Below are positions 22,447 through 33,477 of a DNA stretch of 64,000 nucleotides, piece by piece. The notes under the pieces are model-generated. The model was not told the DNA's origin and ran no database searches. It was given only the letters and a program-made list of their open reading frames with translations. The position numbers and the translations under genes are program-made. The stretch comes from Eublepharis macularius. Taxonomy: Eukaryota > Chordata > Lepidosauria > Squamata > Eublepharidae. The DNA lies in NCBI RefSeq assembly GCF_028583425.1, contig NC_072791.1, positions 35,347,368 through 35,411,367 of the forward strand, in the 5' to 3' direction. Each line of letters starts with the position of its first letter. Position 1 is the first letter of the stretch.

Positions 22447-22560
22447 TAAAATTTTTGCATCAACAACCCTGTGAGGTAGGGCTGAGTGTGGCTTAAGGTC
22501 ACCCAGCAAGCTAACATGGAAGAGTTGGGACTAGTTGTATCTGAATTTTCCCATATTCTG
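22447..22560 (-). mobile_element. MIR-like SINE fragment, antisense
   Basis: CAACAACCCTGTGAGGTAGG and TAAGGTCACCCAGCAAGCTA are the antisense SINE core. Confidence 0.6.
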
Positions 22561-22929
22561 TCAGGGCTTGCAGCAGCTGCCGCTGGGCAGGGCACCAGTC
22601 TGACCAGCCCTGACGTCAAAGGGGTGCCAGGGATGCTGCAGGACCCTTCTCTGTGGAAGGAGGGGCGGTATACCTCACCCAGACTCCCTCTCACTCCACT
22701 CGCTGGCCTGCTCAACCTGTGCCACTCACCCCCTTTGATCTCCACCATCTCCTCCTTCATTGACTCTCCTCCTTGCCTCCGCTCCAACTCCACTCCATTG
22801 CTCCTACTCAACCCACCCCACCCCACCCTGTGGATGTGCTTCCCTTTTATCCCTTCAGCCTAGCCATGCTCTACTTGCCAACCATGCCCTCCTGCTGTCT
22901 TCCACCCATGGCCCTAGCTGGCCTAGGCA
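22561..22929. other. No gene recognised
   Basis: GC-richer. Opposing frames of 138 (minus) and 125 codons (plus) overlap here; neither has domain features. Confidence 0.4.
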
Positions 22930-23280
22930 GTTGCTTAGCTACTACTTTACACAAAGGGTGATAAACACATGGAATTCGTTGCCACAGGAGGTGGTGGCAG
23001 CTACAAGCATTGCCAGCTTCAAGAGGGGACTGGACAAATATATGGAGCAGAGGTCCATCAGTGGCTATTAGCCACAGGAGATAGATGGTATTCTCTTTGT
23101 GGGGAGGTGGTGCTCTGTTGTCTTGGTGCTGGAAGGAAGGCAGTGGGAGGGCTTCTGGTGTCCTGGCCTCACTGACAGTCCTTTAGATGGCACTGGATTT
23201 CTAGCCACTGTGTGTGACAGAATGTTGGACTGGATGGGCCTGATCCAACATGGCTTTGCTTATGTTCTTATGTTCTTAGG
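22930..23280 (+). mobile_element. CR1-like LINE 3' end with ORF2 C-terminus
   Basis: 22950-23071 encodes NTWNSLPQEVVAATSIASFK and LDKYM, the last residues of CR1-group ORF2. The 3' UTR contains GGATGGGCCTGATCCAACAT and ends in tandem TTATGTTC octamers (23263-23280), a hallmark of CR1 3' ends. Strongly 5'-truncated. Confidence 0.8.
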
Positions 23281-24018
23281 CAGCTGCACCTGTGTTCATT
23301 TGGCTGGAAGCACTGGGCCGGTCCACCTGTGTCTTGTTGGCTGGCTGCCCAGCCTCCCTGGCTGAGCTGACGGCTGACTGCAGGCACAGTTGAGCCTCCC
23401 TGGCTGGTTGTCCATCTCCTCCCACAGAATGCCTCAGGCAGCTCCACCTGGGGCTGCTTAGCTCCTAGCATCCCCTGGGCTAGGTTACTGCTTTCTAGCT
23501 GGGCTGCAGGCTGGGGCGTGGCTCTGAGCTGCTGAGGCTGCTTCTCCTCCCTGGCTGGTGAGGCTTCAGCTTGGCCTGCTGCTGGCTGCCTGTCCCCACT
23601 GTCTTGGCCCTCTCCGTACGCTCTAGCCCCCTCTGGGTTGCCCCCAGTCTCCTTACCTGGCCCCCTGGACTCCCACTGGAGGGTGGGGCTGGCTGGCCTC
23701 CACCTGCCCCTTCTAACACTCTGAGGCTTGGGTGTCTCTTCCCTTCCCCCTGTGGCTGGCTGGGGCTTGGGTGTCTCTTCCCTTCTCCCTGTGGCTGGCC
23801 GGGGCTTGGGTGTCCCTTCCCTTCCCCCTGTGGCCGGCTGGATCTGGGTCTGGCTGTCTGCCAAGGCAGCTGGGTCACTGCCTCCTGGGGGTCTCCTGTC
23901 CTCTTCTCCAGGCCCACTTCAAGCAATCTTGTTCCTTTGATTCCTGCAGTTTCAAGATTCCCAAATAATGCATGTTGGAGGGAAAATGGTTGTTTGGCAT
24001 TCATTAGTTTTCACTAGT
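23281..24018. repeat. GC-rich low-complexity region with 39-bp minisatellite
   Basis: CTGGCTG-rich sequence. Three 39-bp units starting GGCTTGGGTGTCTCTTCCC lie at 23725-23842. Two overlapping minus frames span it (198 codons, 23268-23864; 169 codons, 23495-24004), rich in Pro, Gln, Gly and Glu with a 13-residue repeat containing PATGGREETPKPQ. The openness follows from repeat composition; no domain is recognised. A disordered retroelement ORF is possible but unsupported. Confidence 0.6.
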
Positions 24019-24225
24019 GCCCTGACCTGGATAGGCCAGGTGAGCCTGATCACATCTGATCTCAGAAGCTAAGTAGGGTTGGCTTTGGTTTGTAATTGGA
24101 TGGGAGACCTCCAATGAAGACCAGGGCTGTAGAGGCAGGCAATGGCACATCACCTCTCTTGCCATGAAAACTCCTCCAGGGGTTGCCATAAGTTCAGTTA
24201 TGACTTGAGGGCACCACACACACAG
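24019..24225 (+). mobile_element. 5S-rRNA-derived SINE
   Basis: GATCACATCTGATCTCAGAA, GCTAAGTAGGGTTGGC and TTGGATGGGAGACCTCC closely follow 5S rRNA and include the region of its internal promoter (IE and C boxes). A non-5S body follows (GAGGCAGGCAATGGCACATC, AGTTATGACTTGAGGGCACC) with a CA-rich tail. It is a SINE head, not a 5S gene. Confidence 0.85.
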
Positions 24226-24345
24226 AGGTTTCACTGATAAAGAGCAAGAGTCCAGTAGCACCTATAAGACTACCACAGATTTTGTTAGTGTTATAGGTGC
24301 TACTGGATACTTGCTCTTTTCTACTGCTACAGACAGCTAACCATC
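24226..24345. mobile_element. Inverted Penelope-like LTR end fragments
   Basis: AGAGCAAGAGTCCAGTAGCA and TGCTACTGGATACTTGCTCT are inverted around GATTTTGTTAGTG. This phrase is the distal end of the family at 802-905 and 44670-44830. No hammerhead core is retained. Confidence 0.5.
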
Positions 24346-25409
24346 TTGATCTATCTCCATTAGGTTTCACACAAGCAATCTGTGGAATGCTTTTTAGGCA
24401 GAATAAGGATCCTTGGGTTGCTACAGTTTCATAACCACTCTCACAGATAATTTTATATTGGTTTGGATCTGAGATTACAATAATATGATTTCTGGACATT
24501 CTTTCTGAATTCCAAATAAAAGGCTGGATGTGAAAGTAATTTTATATTAATTGTAGGCTTTGTTTTGATTATTAAAATCAGGATATTATGTCATTGTCAG
24601 ATTAGTTTGGAACAAAAAGTGCCTTTTCTTGGCTGCTCACACTTGGATATTTGGTTTTTCCCTTAAGAAGATACATAACTTTAATGGTAAACCAGAAAGG
24701 AGAATTCATCCTGGGTTTTTTGCCTGTCTTCTAAAGATTCTTTATTTTTCAGATGCTCTAAATATTTTAGTCTTTTAACAATTGGCTATTTGGAAACATA
24801 TTTTCTCATTTTTTATTCACATTTCACATAGAATATGCTCCTTCTGACAGAATCTCAATGGAGCTGTTACAGGTGAAGAACCTGAATTTTTTTTGTAGAG
24901 GAAATCTCTAGCCCCAGTTAATGCTTTGGAAAAGGAGGGCAAAGACTCCCTTTGCTCATTAAGCCATTGTAAGGTGAGGAGATACTTAGGGCTCAGAGAA
25001 AAACACATGCTTTCTGATCCTGCCTCCTCCAAAACAAAATACTATGAGGCAGGATTAAAGTTTCAAGACCATACTCCAAAGGATGCATTCCCTCAAAATC
25101 CAATGTTGTCCTCCAGCGTCCTCCATCAGAAAAGGTGGAAGGCCTTATATCCATTTACCCCTATGGCAATTGGTGTTGTGTGTGTTTGTGGGGGGATTTG
25201 ATTCTCCTTTTACCAGCTAATAGAATTGAGCTAGTCTGAGGGGTAGTGCCTGCACAATGTTTTCTTCTATTCTGAAGGTTGCCAAATACCTGAAGAAAAA
25301 AATTAGCCTGTCCTTTTAATAGCAGTTTAGTGGGATGACATTGATCAGATAATGTTCGCCTCTAGGGACTTGTTCTGTCCTTCTTTCTTTGGTCTTTGGG
25401 TACCCATAG
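24346..25409. other. No gene recognised
   Basis: AT-rich, frames under 102 codons, no recognised repeat. Confidence 0.45.
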
Positions 25410-25870
25410 CCTGGCAGCCAGTGGGAGGATTGGGGTGGGAAAATGGAGGGAAGTAACATCGGCGACCTCAATAGAGTTTCTGGCAATTCCTAGGGCCAAG
25501 CTACAAGTGACAAATGATACAGGTTGGACACTTGTCAGCTTCCCTCAAGTTTTGATGGGAAATGTAAGCATCCTAGTCTTGCAGCTTGGCTCTCCGACTG
25601 CTGTCCAATGGACCTTTCAACTGTCACTTGTCCAACATTCCGCCAAGCTGCCTACATTTCCCATCAAAACTTGAGAGAAGCTGACAAGTGTCCAATCTGT
25701 GTCATTCGTCACTTGTAGTTTGGCCCCTAGAGCTTCCCTATGTCACTTCTGGGCTTTACCCAGAAGTGATGTTGCGATGTAGCTGATCCTGTTTTTAATT
25801 TTTTTAAAAAAATTCCACTTTGAGTGGTAGTGGGCAAACGAGGCTGCCAGTAGGGAGCCTCCCATCATAC
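25410..25870. mobile_element. Older GTCACTTCTGGG-type MITE hosting another MITE
   Basis: GAGTTTCTGGCAATTCCTA before the inner element and GAGCTTCCCTATGTCACTTC after it read as one unit, also seen in the element at 36085-36321. The part after 25740 contains CACTTCTGGG and its complement CCCAGAAGTG. Outer ends unclear. Confidence 0.5.
25493..25726. mobile_element. PIF/Harbinger-like foldback MITE, nested
   Basis: 234 bp from GGGCCAAGCTACAAGTGACA to GTCACTTGTAGTTTGGCCC, flanked by CTA at 25490-25492 and 25727-25729. Same family as 13154 and 54127 but more diverged. It splits an older MITE. Confidence 0.8.
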
Positions 25871-26932
25871 TGGGATGCCTGGTAGACCTAGCTACATATT
25901 AGACTGTTTAATTTCTTTTGTTTTTTATTATTAATTTCCTAAGGGATTGTTGTGTTATTGGGTTGTTTTCTATAGTTTTGTTTTGTTATTGCTTCTTTTG
26001 TTGTTATTGATTTTTTTTCATAATTCTGTTTCATTATTATGTCCTAGTGGTTTCAGTGGAAGTACTCCCTCCCTCTTCTTGAGTGTGTACCTTCCTAATG
26101 TTCAGTCTCAACTGGACAAAACTGAGGGGGATTGCAATACTCCATCTACATTGCCAAATATTAGATAGACAGAAGAAAGGGGTCCCCCTTTTTGAGGCAA
26201 TGGAAGTTGTTCAACATTAAAGTCTAGGAGAGAATTGATGGGAGATAGCTTGAGGAATTTGGCACTGCTTCCACTTAGATTGAAGAGCAGTAGCTTGAGC
26301 TTGCTGGGAGGACTTCCAGTGCCAGGTAGATGGCTGCTGCTTTTTCAAAATCACCCCTTCCTCTCCCTCTCTCATTGCTACATGTGCCCCTCCCCCATGC
26401 CCATACTGCACATTCTTCCCACTCTTGCCATGGTGATTGTGCACAGAAGTCAGATAAGACACTGTAATGTGTATGAAATGTATATAATTCTATTACTGGA
26501 CTGTATGTGACAAAATAAATAAAATTAAGGTATTGTGGCTGGGTTACATTTGGGACAACCGGGCATACAACCCAGAGTGAGTTACACAAGACAAGCAAAT
26601 CCCAAATTAACTGTAAGATTCATAGCAGCTTCAGGTGTGTGTGTGTGTGGGGGGGCACAATGAAAAAAGTATTCAAGGACACGCTCAGGAATACAGCAGC
26701 TGCTAAAACAATTAAGAACTAATGAAGCAAATAAGACTAAAGGGGGATTAAAAAAATGGCCTCCACACAGTCGATGTGCAGGAGAAAGAAAGATAGAAGG
26801 CAAACCAAAAAAGCAGGAGAAAAGGTGTGGGGTGGGGGTGGGGGAGCAAATCCCAAGTAAAATCAGCAAAATGCTTCAGAAGTAATTGGAGAGAGACACA
26901 CACAAAAGAGGCAGCACACATAAAACAACTAT

Positions 26933-26933
<1 letters not shown>
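25871..26933. other. No gene recognised
   Basis: T-rich at 25905-26040, a GTGT run near 26635, A-rich AATAAATAAAA near 26513. Frames of about 90-107 codons with no domain. Confidence 0.4.
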
Positions 26934-26996
<63 letters not shown>

Positions 26997-27011
26997 AAAA
27001 GAAAAAGAAAG
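26934..27011. repeat. (GAAA)n microsatellite
   Basis: About 16 tetranucleotide units, then GAAAAA variants. Low-complexity Lys/Glu and Phe/Leu/Ser frames over it are artefacts. Confidence 0.95.
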
Positions 27012-28213
27012 ACTATAAAATACCATACTGTATTTGGCACAGGAAAACTTGCAAACAATCTCTTTCTCTTTCTGAGTGGATTCCTTCCTGCAAAAGACAA
27101 GCTGCAGTATATGAAACCAACTTTTATCTGATCCAAAGTCTTCAGGATTGGACTACCTCTCACATATATGGTGCCTTAGTGGCTACAGTCTGCTATTAAT
27201 CAAGAAAACCCAAAGGCTCTCTCGCCCCACTTCCCCTAAGGAACACAGCTTTATGCCCCTATCAGAAAACTACAAGAGAGGAGACAGGTCAGGTCAGAAA
27301 GAAATTAAAGCTATGAAACGAAAGGAAAGAAAATCATGTGGGTTTTTTTTCATTATAGGCTGTTTAGATAGAGAATTTGTTTCATTTTCATATTAACTAC
27401 TATAATTATGAAACCTCATTTTCCTAATTATTGTCATTAATAACAAATAAATGCACAAGTCTAGTACACATTGTTACTTCTGCATGCTGAAAGGCCCAGT
27501 TTATTAAGAGGTAGAGTGATTACTTATTAGTCCTTGGTCAGCTACATTCCTAATAAAGGCAATTTAAAACCTCACTGTTCTGAATGCCCTTGCAAATTAT
27601 AACCTGGCAGAAAACCTTGATAAATGCTTTTCTCCTCACTGTCTTGCATACATAGATCAGTAATTTATACCTTGGTTGAACCTGAGGAGGATATATGGTC
27701 TTCTTAATCAATTAATATTGACTACTCTTTATTGGCCAGCCATTATAAACATGACTGAAATACTTCTCAGAGACAAAAATAGAGACAATACATCAAAAAT
27801 AGAACTCATCAATATAAGGTCACAGGGGGTACCATCTTGTTTTCCCGACAGCTTTCAGAAATACAAATTCCCTCCATGGCAACGAAAAGCTTTGCTTCAG
27901 GCTATGTGGTTTCAAGGTCCAAATGAACACCCCAAGACAAACTTTCATTGTCCAGGAAGCCAACGCTTGTGCCAAAATCACCTGTGTAAAATGTAGGTAG
28001 TTTTAAATACTTATAAATGAATTTTCCTGCATGGAAAGTTGCTTTATACGTATATAAATCAACATTTATAGATACTGATGTAGGAAAATTGATATAAATC
28101 AATTTTTTTGCATCAGTAAATTTATAGCCAAACCCTATTGTGTCCAATTGAGCTTACCTGCATATGGTTGTGCAGACAATTGCTGCCGCAGATACTCAGT
28201 CAGGACAAGCAGA
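27012..28213. other. No gene recognised; possible conserved non-coding stretch
   Basis: A 106-codon frame (27676-27996) has no domain. 27500-27660 is AT-rich, repeat-free and might be conserved; this cannot be tested from one genome. Confidence 0.4.
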
Positions 28214-28221
28214 GTTAGAAC

Positions 28222-29333
28222 TAGACATGGGCAAGAACCAGAAAAAAACCGAACCATGGGGTTTGTGGTTAATGGGGTTTCCATGAAACAAGAACCACGA
28301 ACTGGCTCGGAACTGGGCCCAGTTATGAAACAGTTCGTGGTTTTTGGGGTTTAAATACCCCTTTCTGGCAGGGAAAGGGGCCTTTAATCATTTAAAGGGC
28401 CCTTTCCTGCCACTTGCAAGGGGCAGGACCCTTTAAACTATCAGCTGGCAGGAAGGGGAATCCCCCCCTTACCACCCGCCAGCTGATAGTTTAAAGGGAC
28501 CTGCTGCTTGCAAGGCAGGGCCCTTTAAATGGTCAAAAACGAGCCCCTAGCCCCAGCCCCACCCACCCAGCCTCAGCCCCTCACCCCCCTCAAGCCCCAG
28601 CCCCCCACTTACCTTCCCCCTGATGCTCGGGTGGTGGAGGCCTCCTTTGCTGCCCTGCTGGCCCATGCAGCAGAGGAGAAGGCCAAAAACGCCACAGCTA
28701 CCATTTGAGGGGCAGAAAGGGCGTTTTCAGCCTCCTTCATTGCCCTGTGCACCCACACGGCAGTGGAGGAGAAAAAAAGGGGTCATCCCATCCCTCAAAT
28801 GGCAGCTGCAGCTGCCATTTGAGGGGCGGGATAGCCCTTTTCCACCTTCTCCGCTGTCGCACAGGCCTGCAGGACAGTGGAGGAGGCCTCCACCACCCCA
28901 GCATCAGATGGAAGGTAAGTGGGGGGCTGGGGCTGGGCTTGGGATGGGGGTGAGGAGCTGGGGCTTGGGCTGGGGAGCTGGGGTGGGTGGGGGTTGGACT
29001 GTTTAAAGGGCCCTGCTGCTTGCAAGTGGCAGGTCCCTTTAAACTATCAGCTGGCAGGTGGCAAGGGGGGGATCCCCCACTGCCATCTGCCAGCTGATAG
29101 TTTAAAGGGACCTGCTGCTTGCAAGTGGCAGGAAAAGTTTAAATGGCCATTCACCCCACGGAAATGGCCATTTAAACTGGCCCTTTCATACAAACCAAAC
29201 AAACCAGTAGTTCAGTTCGTGGAAGTTCGTGGAAACAAGCTTCCACAAACCCTGGTTCGCGAACCATGAACCAGGGGCTGGTTCGCGAACCATGGGCTTT
29301 TTTGGTTCGTATTTAGGTTCGTGTCCATCTCTA
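28222..29333. mobile_element. 1.1-kb foldback hAT element with 8-bp target duplication
   Basis: Ends TAGACATGGGCAAGAACC and GGTTCGTGTCCATCTCTA, flanked by GTTAGAAC at 28214-28221 and 29334-29341. The element is symmetric on a large scale: TTTAAACTATCAGCTGGCAG blocks at 28432 and 29038, CAGCCCC-rich against GGGGCTG-rich tracts, and a perfect central dyad CTCAAATGGCAGC/GCTGCCATTTGAG near 28793-28822. No transposase; the 127-codon frame is compositional. Confidence 0.85.
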
Positions 29334-29531
29334 GTTAGAACTGTTTTTCACATGTTAGAAACCTGATAACTGTGCGTTTAGAACAGCTTCTTTGTTTTTT
29401 CATATATGCACACCAACAACAGGAGAAAAGCTGAAAAATGTTTCAAGTGGCATGCGTGAATTTAGCTTTGGACTCAGAGCAGCACTTTAGTAAATTTTAT
29501 ACTCCTTTTATTGACCTATTTAAATGTTCAC
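29334..29531. other. Spacer without gene
   Basis: AT-rich, nothing recognised. Confidence 0.4.
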
Positions 29532-29700
29532 GAGGAGCCATGGCTGGTGTACATACAGAACCAGAAGATTCCAGGTTCAGTCCCTGGAATCGCCACTGAA
29601 AGAATCTTGAGTCTTTGAGATTAATGAAGTAAATCAATCAAGAATTTCAGGTGTCAGGTGTTGGAAAAGACCTTTCTCTGCTTCACACCTGCCTCCTTTA
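29532..29700 (+). mobile_element. Diverged Sauria-like SINE
   Basis: GAGCCATGGCTGGTGTACAT, CCAGGTTCAGTCCCTGGAAT and GGAAAAGACCTTTCTCTGCT follow the tRNA head and body order of Sauria-type SINEs. Confidence 0.5.
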
Positions 29701-30205
29701 GTAAGTGAGCTTGCTATTCTCACAATGCACAATGCTACTTCCCCATGTGGGACTTCACAGAAGCCAGCAAGATGAAAATAGGGTTACCTATAACTGTTGT
29801 TCATTGAACGGTCTTCTGTGCAGGTACACACCTCTCCTTCCTGCCCTAATGTAAACTCCCGTGGGAGGGGATGTCCAAAGAATAGTGCCCCTCCTCCTGG
29901 GTATGTGATGGTTTGGATGGGATAGCACCAAGGGGAAGAAGGGTAGTCCTAGAAAGCTGTGGAAATCTTTTCTGTGCATACAAAGAGCATCTGCCAGTAA
30001 GAGTGAACAAATACTGAGCTTCATATACTTTCACAGGACAGATATGTAGATGATAAGTGACAAAATGTAAATGAGGCACACACCAAACATTGACTGAAAA
30101 AGGGAGATAATTTTTGTGTCAGCTGTCAACATCTAAATCATGGCATCAAATGTTTGTTGTTTATTATGAGCATGATTATATGAGCATCCACGATAACTTG
30201 AGAAG
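29701..30205. other. No gene recognised
   Basis: Two overlapping minus frames of 77-78 codons share sequence and have no domain. Confidence 0.4.
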
Positions 30206-30299
30206 AGAGCTTTTGTATTGTCGAAGGCTTTCACGGCTGGAGAACTATGGTTATTGTGGATTTTCCGGGCTGTATAGCCGTGGTCTTGGCATTGTAGTT

Positions 30300-30340
30300 C
30301 CTGACGTTTTGCCAGCAGCTGTGACTGGCATCTTCAGAGG
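30300..30340 (-). ncRNA. Hammerhead ribozyme-like motif, left arm
   Basis: Minus strand: stem I CCT/AGG, core CTGAAGA (complement of 30331-30337), stem II GCCAG/CTGGC with a 9-base loop, then AAAAC and GTC. Stem III would be only AC/GT, as expected for a dimer-type hammerhead. The base at the G12 position is A. Sequence identical to the right-arm motif. Confidence 0.55.
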
Positions 30341-30885
30341 TGTAGCACCAAAAGACAGAGATCTCTCAGTGTCGCAGTGTGGAAAAGATGTTGGCAGGTA
30401 ATTTATATCTACTCAGGAAGGTGGGGTTGGGCTGAGTCATCCTGTAAGAGTTTCCCAGGGTATGGAATGCGAATGGAGGGAGGCGTCACTGTATCCTGAG
30501 GAGGTTTTTTTGCATATGGATTGGTGCTTGATATGCTAATCTTCTCTGCAGGGCTATTGTGGGGTATGGAGTATTTTGTTGACCTGGTGTTTTTCACCAG
30601 GCTAACAAATAGAGCATGGTTTCCGGTCCTGAAAAACACCAGGCTAACAAAATACTCTATACCCTACAATAGCCCTGCAGAGAAGATTAGCATATCAAGC
30701 ACCAATCCATATGCAAAAAACCCTCCTCAGGATACAGTGAAGCCTCCCGCCATTAGCATTCCACACCCTGGGAAACTCTTACAGGATGACTCAGCCCAAC
30801 CCCACCTTCCTGAGTAGATATAAATTACCTGCCAACATCTTTTCCTCACTGTGACACTGAGAGATCTCTGTCTTTTGGTGCTACA

Positions 30886-30926
30886 CCTCTGAAGATGCCA
30901 GTCACAGCTGCTGGCAAAACGTCAGG
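30886..30926 (+). ncRNA. Hammerhead ribozyme-like motif, right arm
   Basis: CCT (30886-30888) pairs with AGG (30924-30926). Core CTGAAGA at 30889-30895, stem II GCCAG (30897-30901) with CTGGC (30911-30915), A916 in place of G12, AAAC to 30920 and the GTC cleavage-site triplet at 30921-30923. Confidence 0.55.
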
Positions 30927-30991
30927 AACTACAATGCCAAGACCACGACTATACAGCCCGGAAAATCCACAACACCCAAAAGAGCTTTTGT

Positions 30992-33222
30992 TCCTGATCA
31001 GCTGAACATTGCAATCCATCATACCCTCTCAGCTAATTAGCATCAGAGGTTTCCTCATTCCAAACCCAAACACAGAATATCAATTTTAATATTCTTTGGG
31101 GCTGATTTTCACATTTTTATAATAAGATCATATACTTTATTTGCTCTTGGAACATTGCTTGAAATAAATAAAAGTATCACATCTTATCCTGTTCTTTCTC
31201 CAAGGGGTTAAGAGGAGCTTACAGCTCTCCCCTTTCTGTTTAACCTCACAACAACTATGTAAGGTACTTAGGCTGACATCCAGTGAGCTTTGTGGGAAAA
31301 TGACAATGTGAAATCAGATCTAACAATCTAACCATTGTACAACACTGTCTCAGTAATAATTGCTACTACTGATTCATTAGTGGAGTGGAACACTGCAACA
31401 TTATCTGCATCAACAAAGAATTATGCCATCTTTTCTGCTTGTCATTGCTCATCTAAAGGGCACTTAGGATTCTGAGTATAAAGTTGTAAATGCTTGAAGT
31501 GATGTCTGTATGGTGACCTTTAAATATACATGTGACAGTATGATTCCTTTAGTTGCTATACTTAAAAAACCCTGAAATCTCATTTCCAATTATGTGCACA
31601 GCAATGCAGTCCCAGTGGGTGTTAATCTATTTGCAGTCATACTTATTGCCCCATATGATTTACGTGTTGTTATGAAAGAGAAAAAGTCACTTTACTCTCA
31701 CTTGATGAAACCCCTACTTTCCATAATGATCCATAGGCTTCAGAAATAAACACCGACTTGAACTGACTGACAACACCAGTTATTGGGCAAAAGGTCTGTA
31801 GATCTGAACTGAGGTGAAGATCAATACTTATCAAAATACAGTTAATTTTGTGAGCAGGGATTTCTTGTTTCTGTTTCAGAGTGGTGCATCCCTTTAAATG
31901 GACAAAGTGTGGCTGCTTCCATATGGTTCTAATTGTGTGGCAGGAACAGATCCTCTGCATAAGAATTTTATCCATGGTTTCCCTTATGCCTGCCACTTCA
32001 CCTAATTGATATAGTGTTAAAACACATGGGGGGGGTGGTTAGGGAAAGTGGGGAGGAAATAGTGCCTAATGTGAGCTTCAAAAATCTGTACCTTCCCATC
32101 CACATGGATGCTAAACCCTCTCTAAGTATGATTTGATGGAAGGATCATACCAAATTAGGTTTTGGAAACCATGCAGAAAAGCCCAGAATGTGGGTGCCTG
32201 CCCAATGATATTGTATGGAAGTGCAAAAATAAACTATTGCAGTTGAGGTTGGAATGCAGACCAAGGGCACTGTGTGGAAGCAACCTGTTTGTGGAAGCAT
32301 AATGTGATAAGCTGAACTAAAAGCTGGGTGTTCCATGTTCAAATCTTCCAAGCATAGGGATGTGCATAGGGACTGCAGTGGACGTGGTGCAAACCCTCCT
32401 TCCTATGCCTGAAAGGATTAATTGGAACTGAGATTTTCAGGTCAGGAAAACAATACTGGGCAGGAAGAGATGGTTATCCAGTCCCTGAATTTACAGAATA
32501 GAGTGAGGGGGAATGCAGCATAGTAAAGATTGTGTGTGAATTGAGAGAGTTTCTATATAGAGAGAAACTGAAGATATTTTGATGACTACATTCTCCATTA
32601 CTGGAAGATTCCTCCATCAACATAAGGGCCAGCCCCCAAATGGGAGACTATGGTTTTTCAAATGGCCCTCTTTGTCATTTACCATTGCTCAAACTCAAAT
32701 ATTTTGTCATCCAACCACTTTGCAAGGCTCAGAGGCTTCCAATTTTAGAAGACGGTGTTCAACATTATTTTCCTGCATATAATATTTTGGTCCTAGTTAA
32801 TAAGATCCGTACCTACGTGGCAAACTGATAGATTAGGTCATTGATTTGGCTCCCAAGGTTCAGGAAGCATAACAGCAGTTGTAAATTGTCAGTGTCGGGC
32901 CCTTAAAAGGCATACCACATAAATGAAAGAGGGAAGGGTTCGGGGAGAGGAAACTGGTGGGAAAGCAAAGAATTTCACAATAGCAACAATAGCTGGTAGA
33001 GAAGTGGCCTCATGTGAGCAGTTTGATCAATGTAAATACTGATACAGAGTGAGCACAGTTTGTTTAGTCTGTTTGACCTATAGAGAGAGCTATAATGTAT
33101 GTTTTATACTGCTTGGAGTTTACTGAATGATTCCCTCATTTTCCCTACCTCTTGTTGTTTTTCTTCTCTGCCTGTAAATTAAATGTAACCAGAATGTCCT
33201 TCTCTTACTGGAAAGCCTACAG
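30992..33222. other. No gene recognised; MIR-like relic at 31195-31345
   Basis: AACCTCACAACAACTATGTA and GTGAAATCAGATCTAACAAT (31240-31330) resemble an antisense MIR-type SINE. The rest is unique-looking with frames up to 108 codons lacking domains. Confidence 0.4.
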
Positions 33223-33420
33223 CAGTGGTCCGCAACATGGTACCTGTAGGCACCATGTTCCCGCTCACACTTTTCCTGGTGCCCACCAAGTCTTTTAAGA
33301 AAGTGGGCAGGGCGAGGTGTGGCTTTTGTCCAGGAGGACTTCTGATTGGGCACTGGAGATTTGATTGGCAGTGCAGATTAAAGGGCATCCTGTTAGATGT
33401 CTTATGCATGAAATGTCAAA
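33223..33420. mobile_element. hAT-like element fragment (CAGTGGTCC end)
   Basis: Left end CAGTGGTCCGCAACATGG, then GGTGCCCACCAAGTCTTTTA and GACTTCTGATTGGGCA, the same order as the elements at 20502 and 34885. Right end missing. Confidence 0.5.
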
Positions 33421-33477
33421 GTTACTATTACAGTTATGCATAACTTCACTCCCTGCCATTTTGTGGTTGCCCCTACC

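Larger units (their letters stand above)
30217..30980. mobile_element. Head-to-head Penelope-like LTR pair with 11-bp target duplication
   Basis: A 764-bp insert flanked by AGAGCTTTTGT at 30206-30216 and 30981-30991. Arms (about 30246-30590 and 30630-30975) are roughly 97% identical by eye and inverted about 30613. The left side has an extra unpaired tail (ATTGTCGAAGGCTTTCACGG). Penelope-like elements are known to have inverted or direct LTRs, a one-sided tail and hammerhead motifs; all three are seen here. Each arm carries TATATCTACT/AGTAGATATA promoter-like sequence. No reverse transcriptase. Confidence 0.7.

Noticed and set aside
24060..24110. A real 5S rRNA gene
   Set aside because: The 5S-like block is partial and continues into a SINE body with a simple-repeat tail.
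26748..27163. Phe/Leu/Ser-rich and Lys/Glu-rich proteins
   Set aside because: Direct translations of the (GAAA)n microsatellite.
28623..29025. Pro/Gly-rich proteins of 76-127 residues
   Set aside because: They lie inside the foldback hAT and reflect its GC-rich mirrored tracts.
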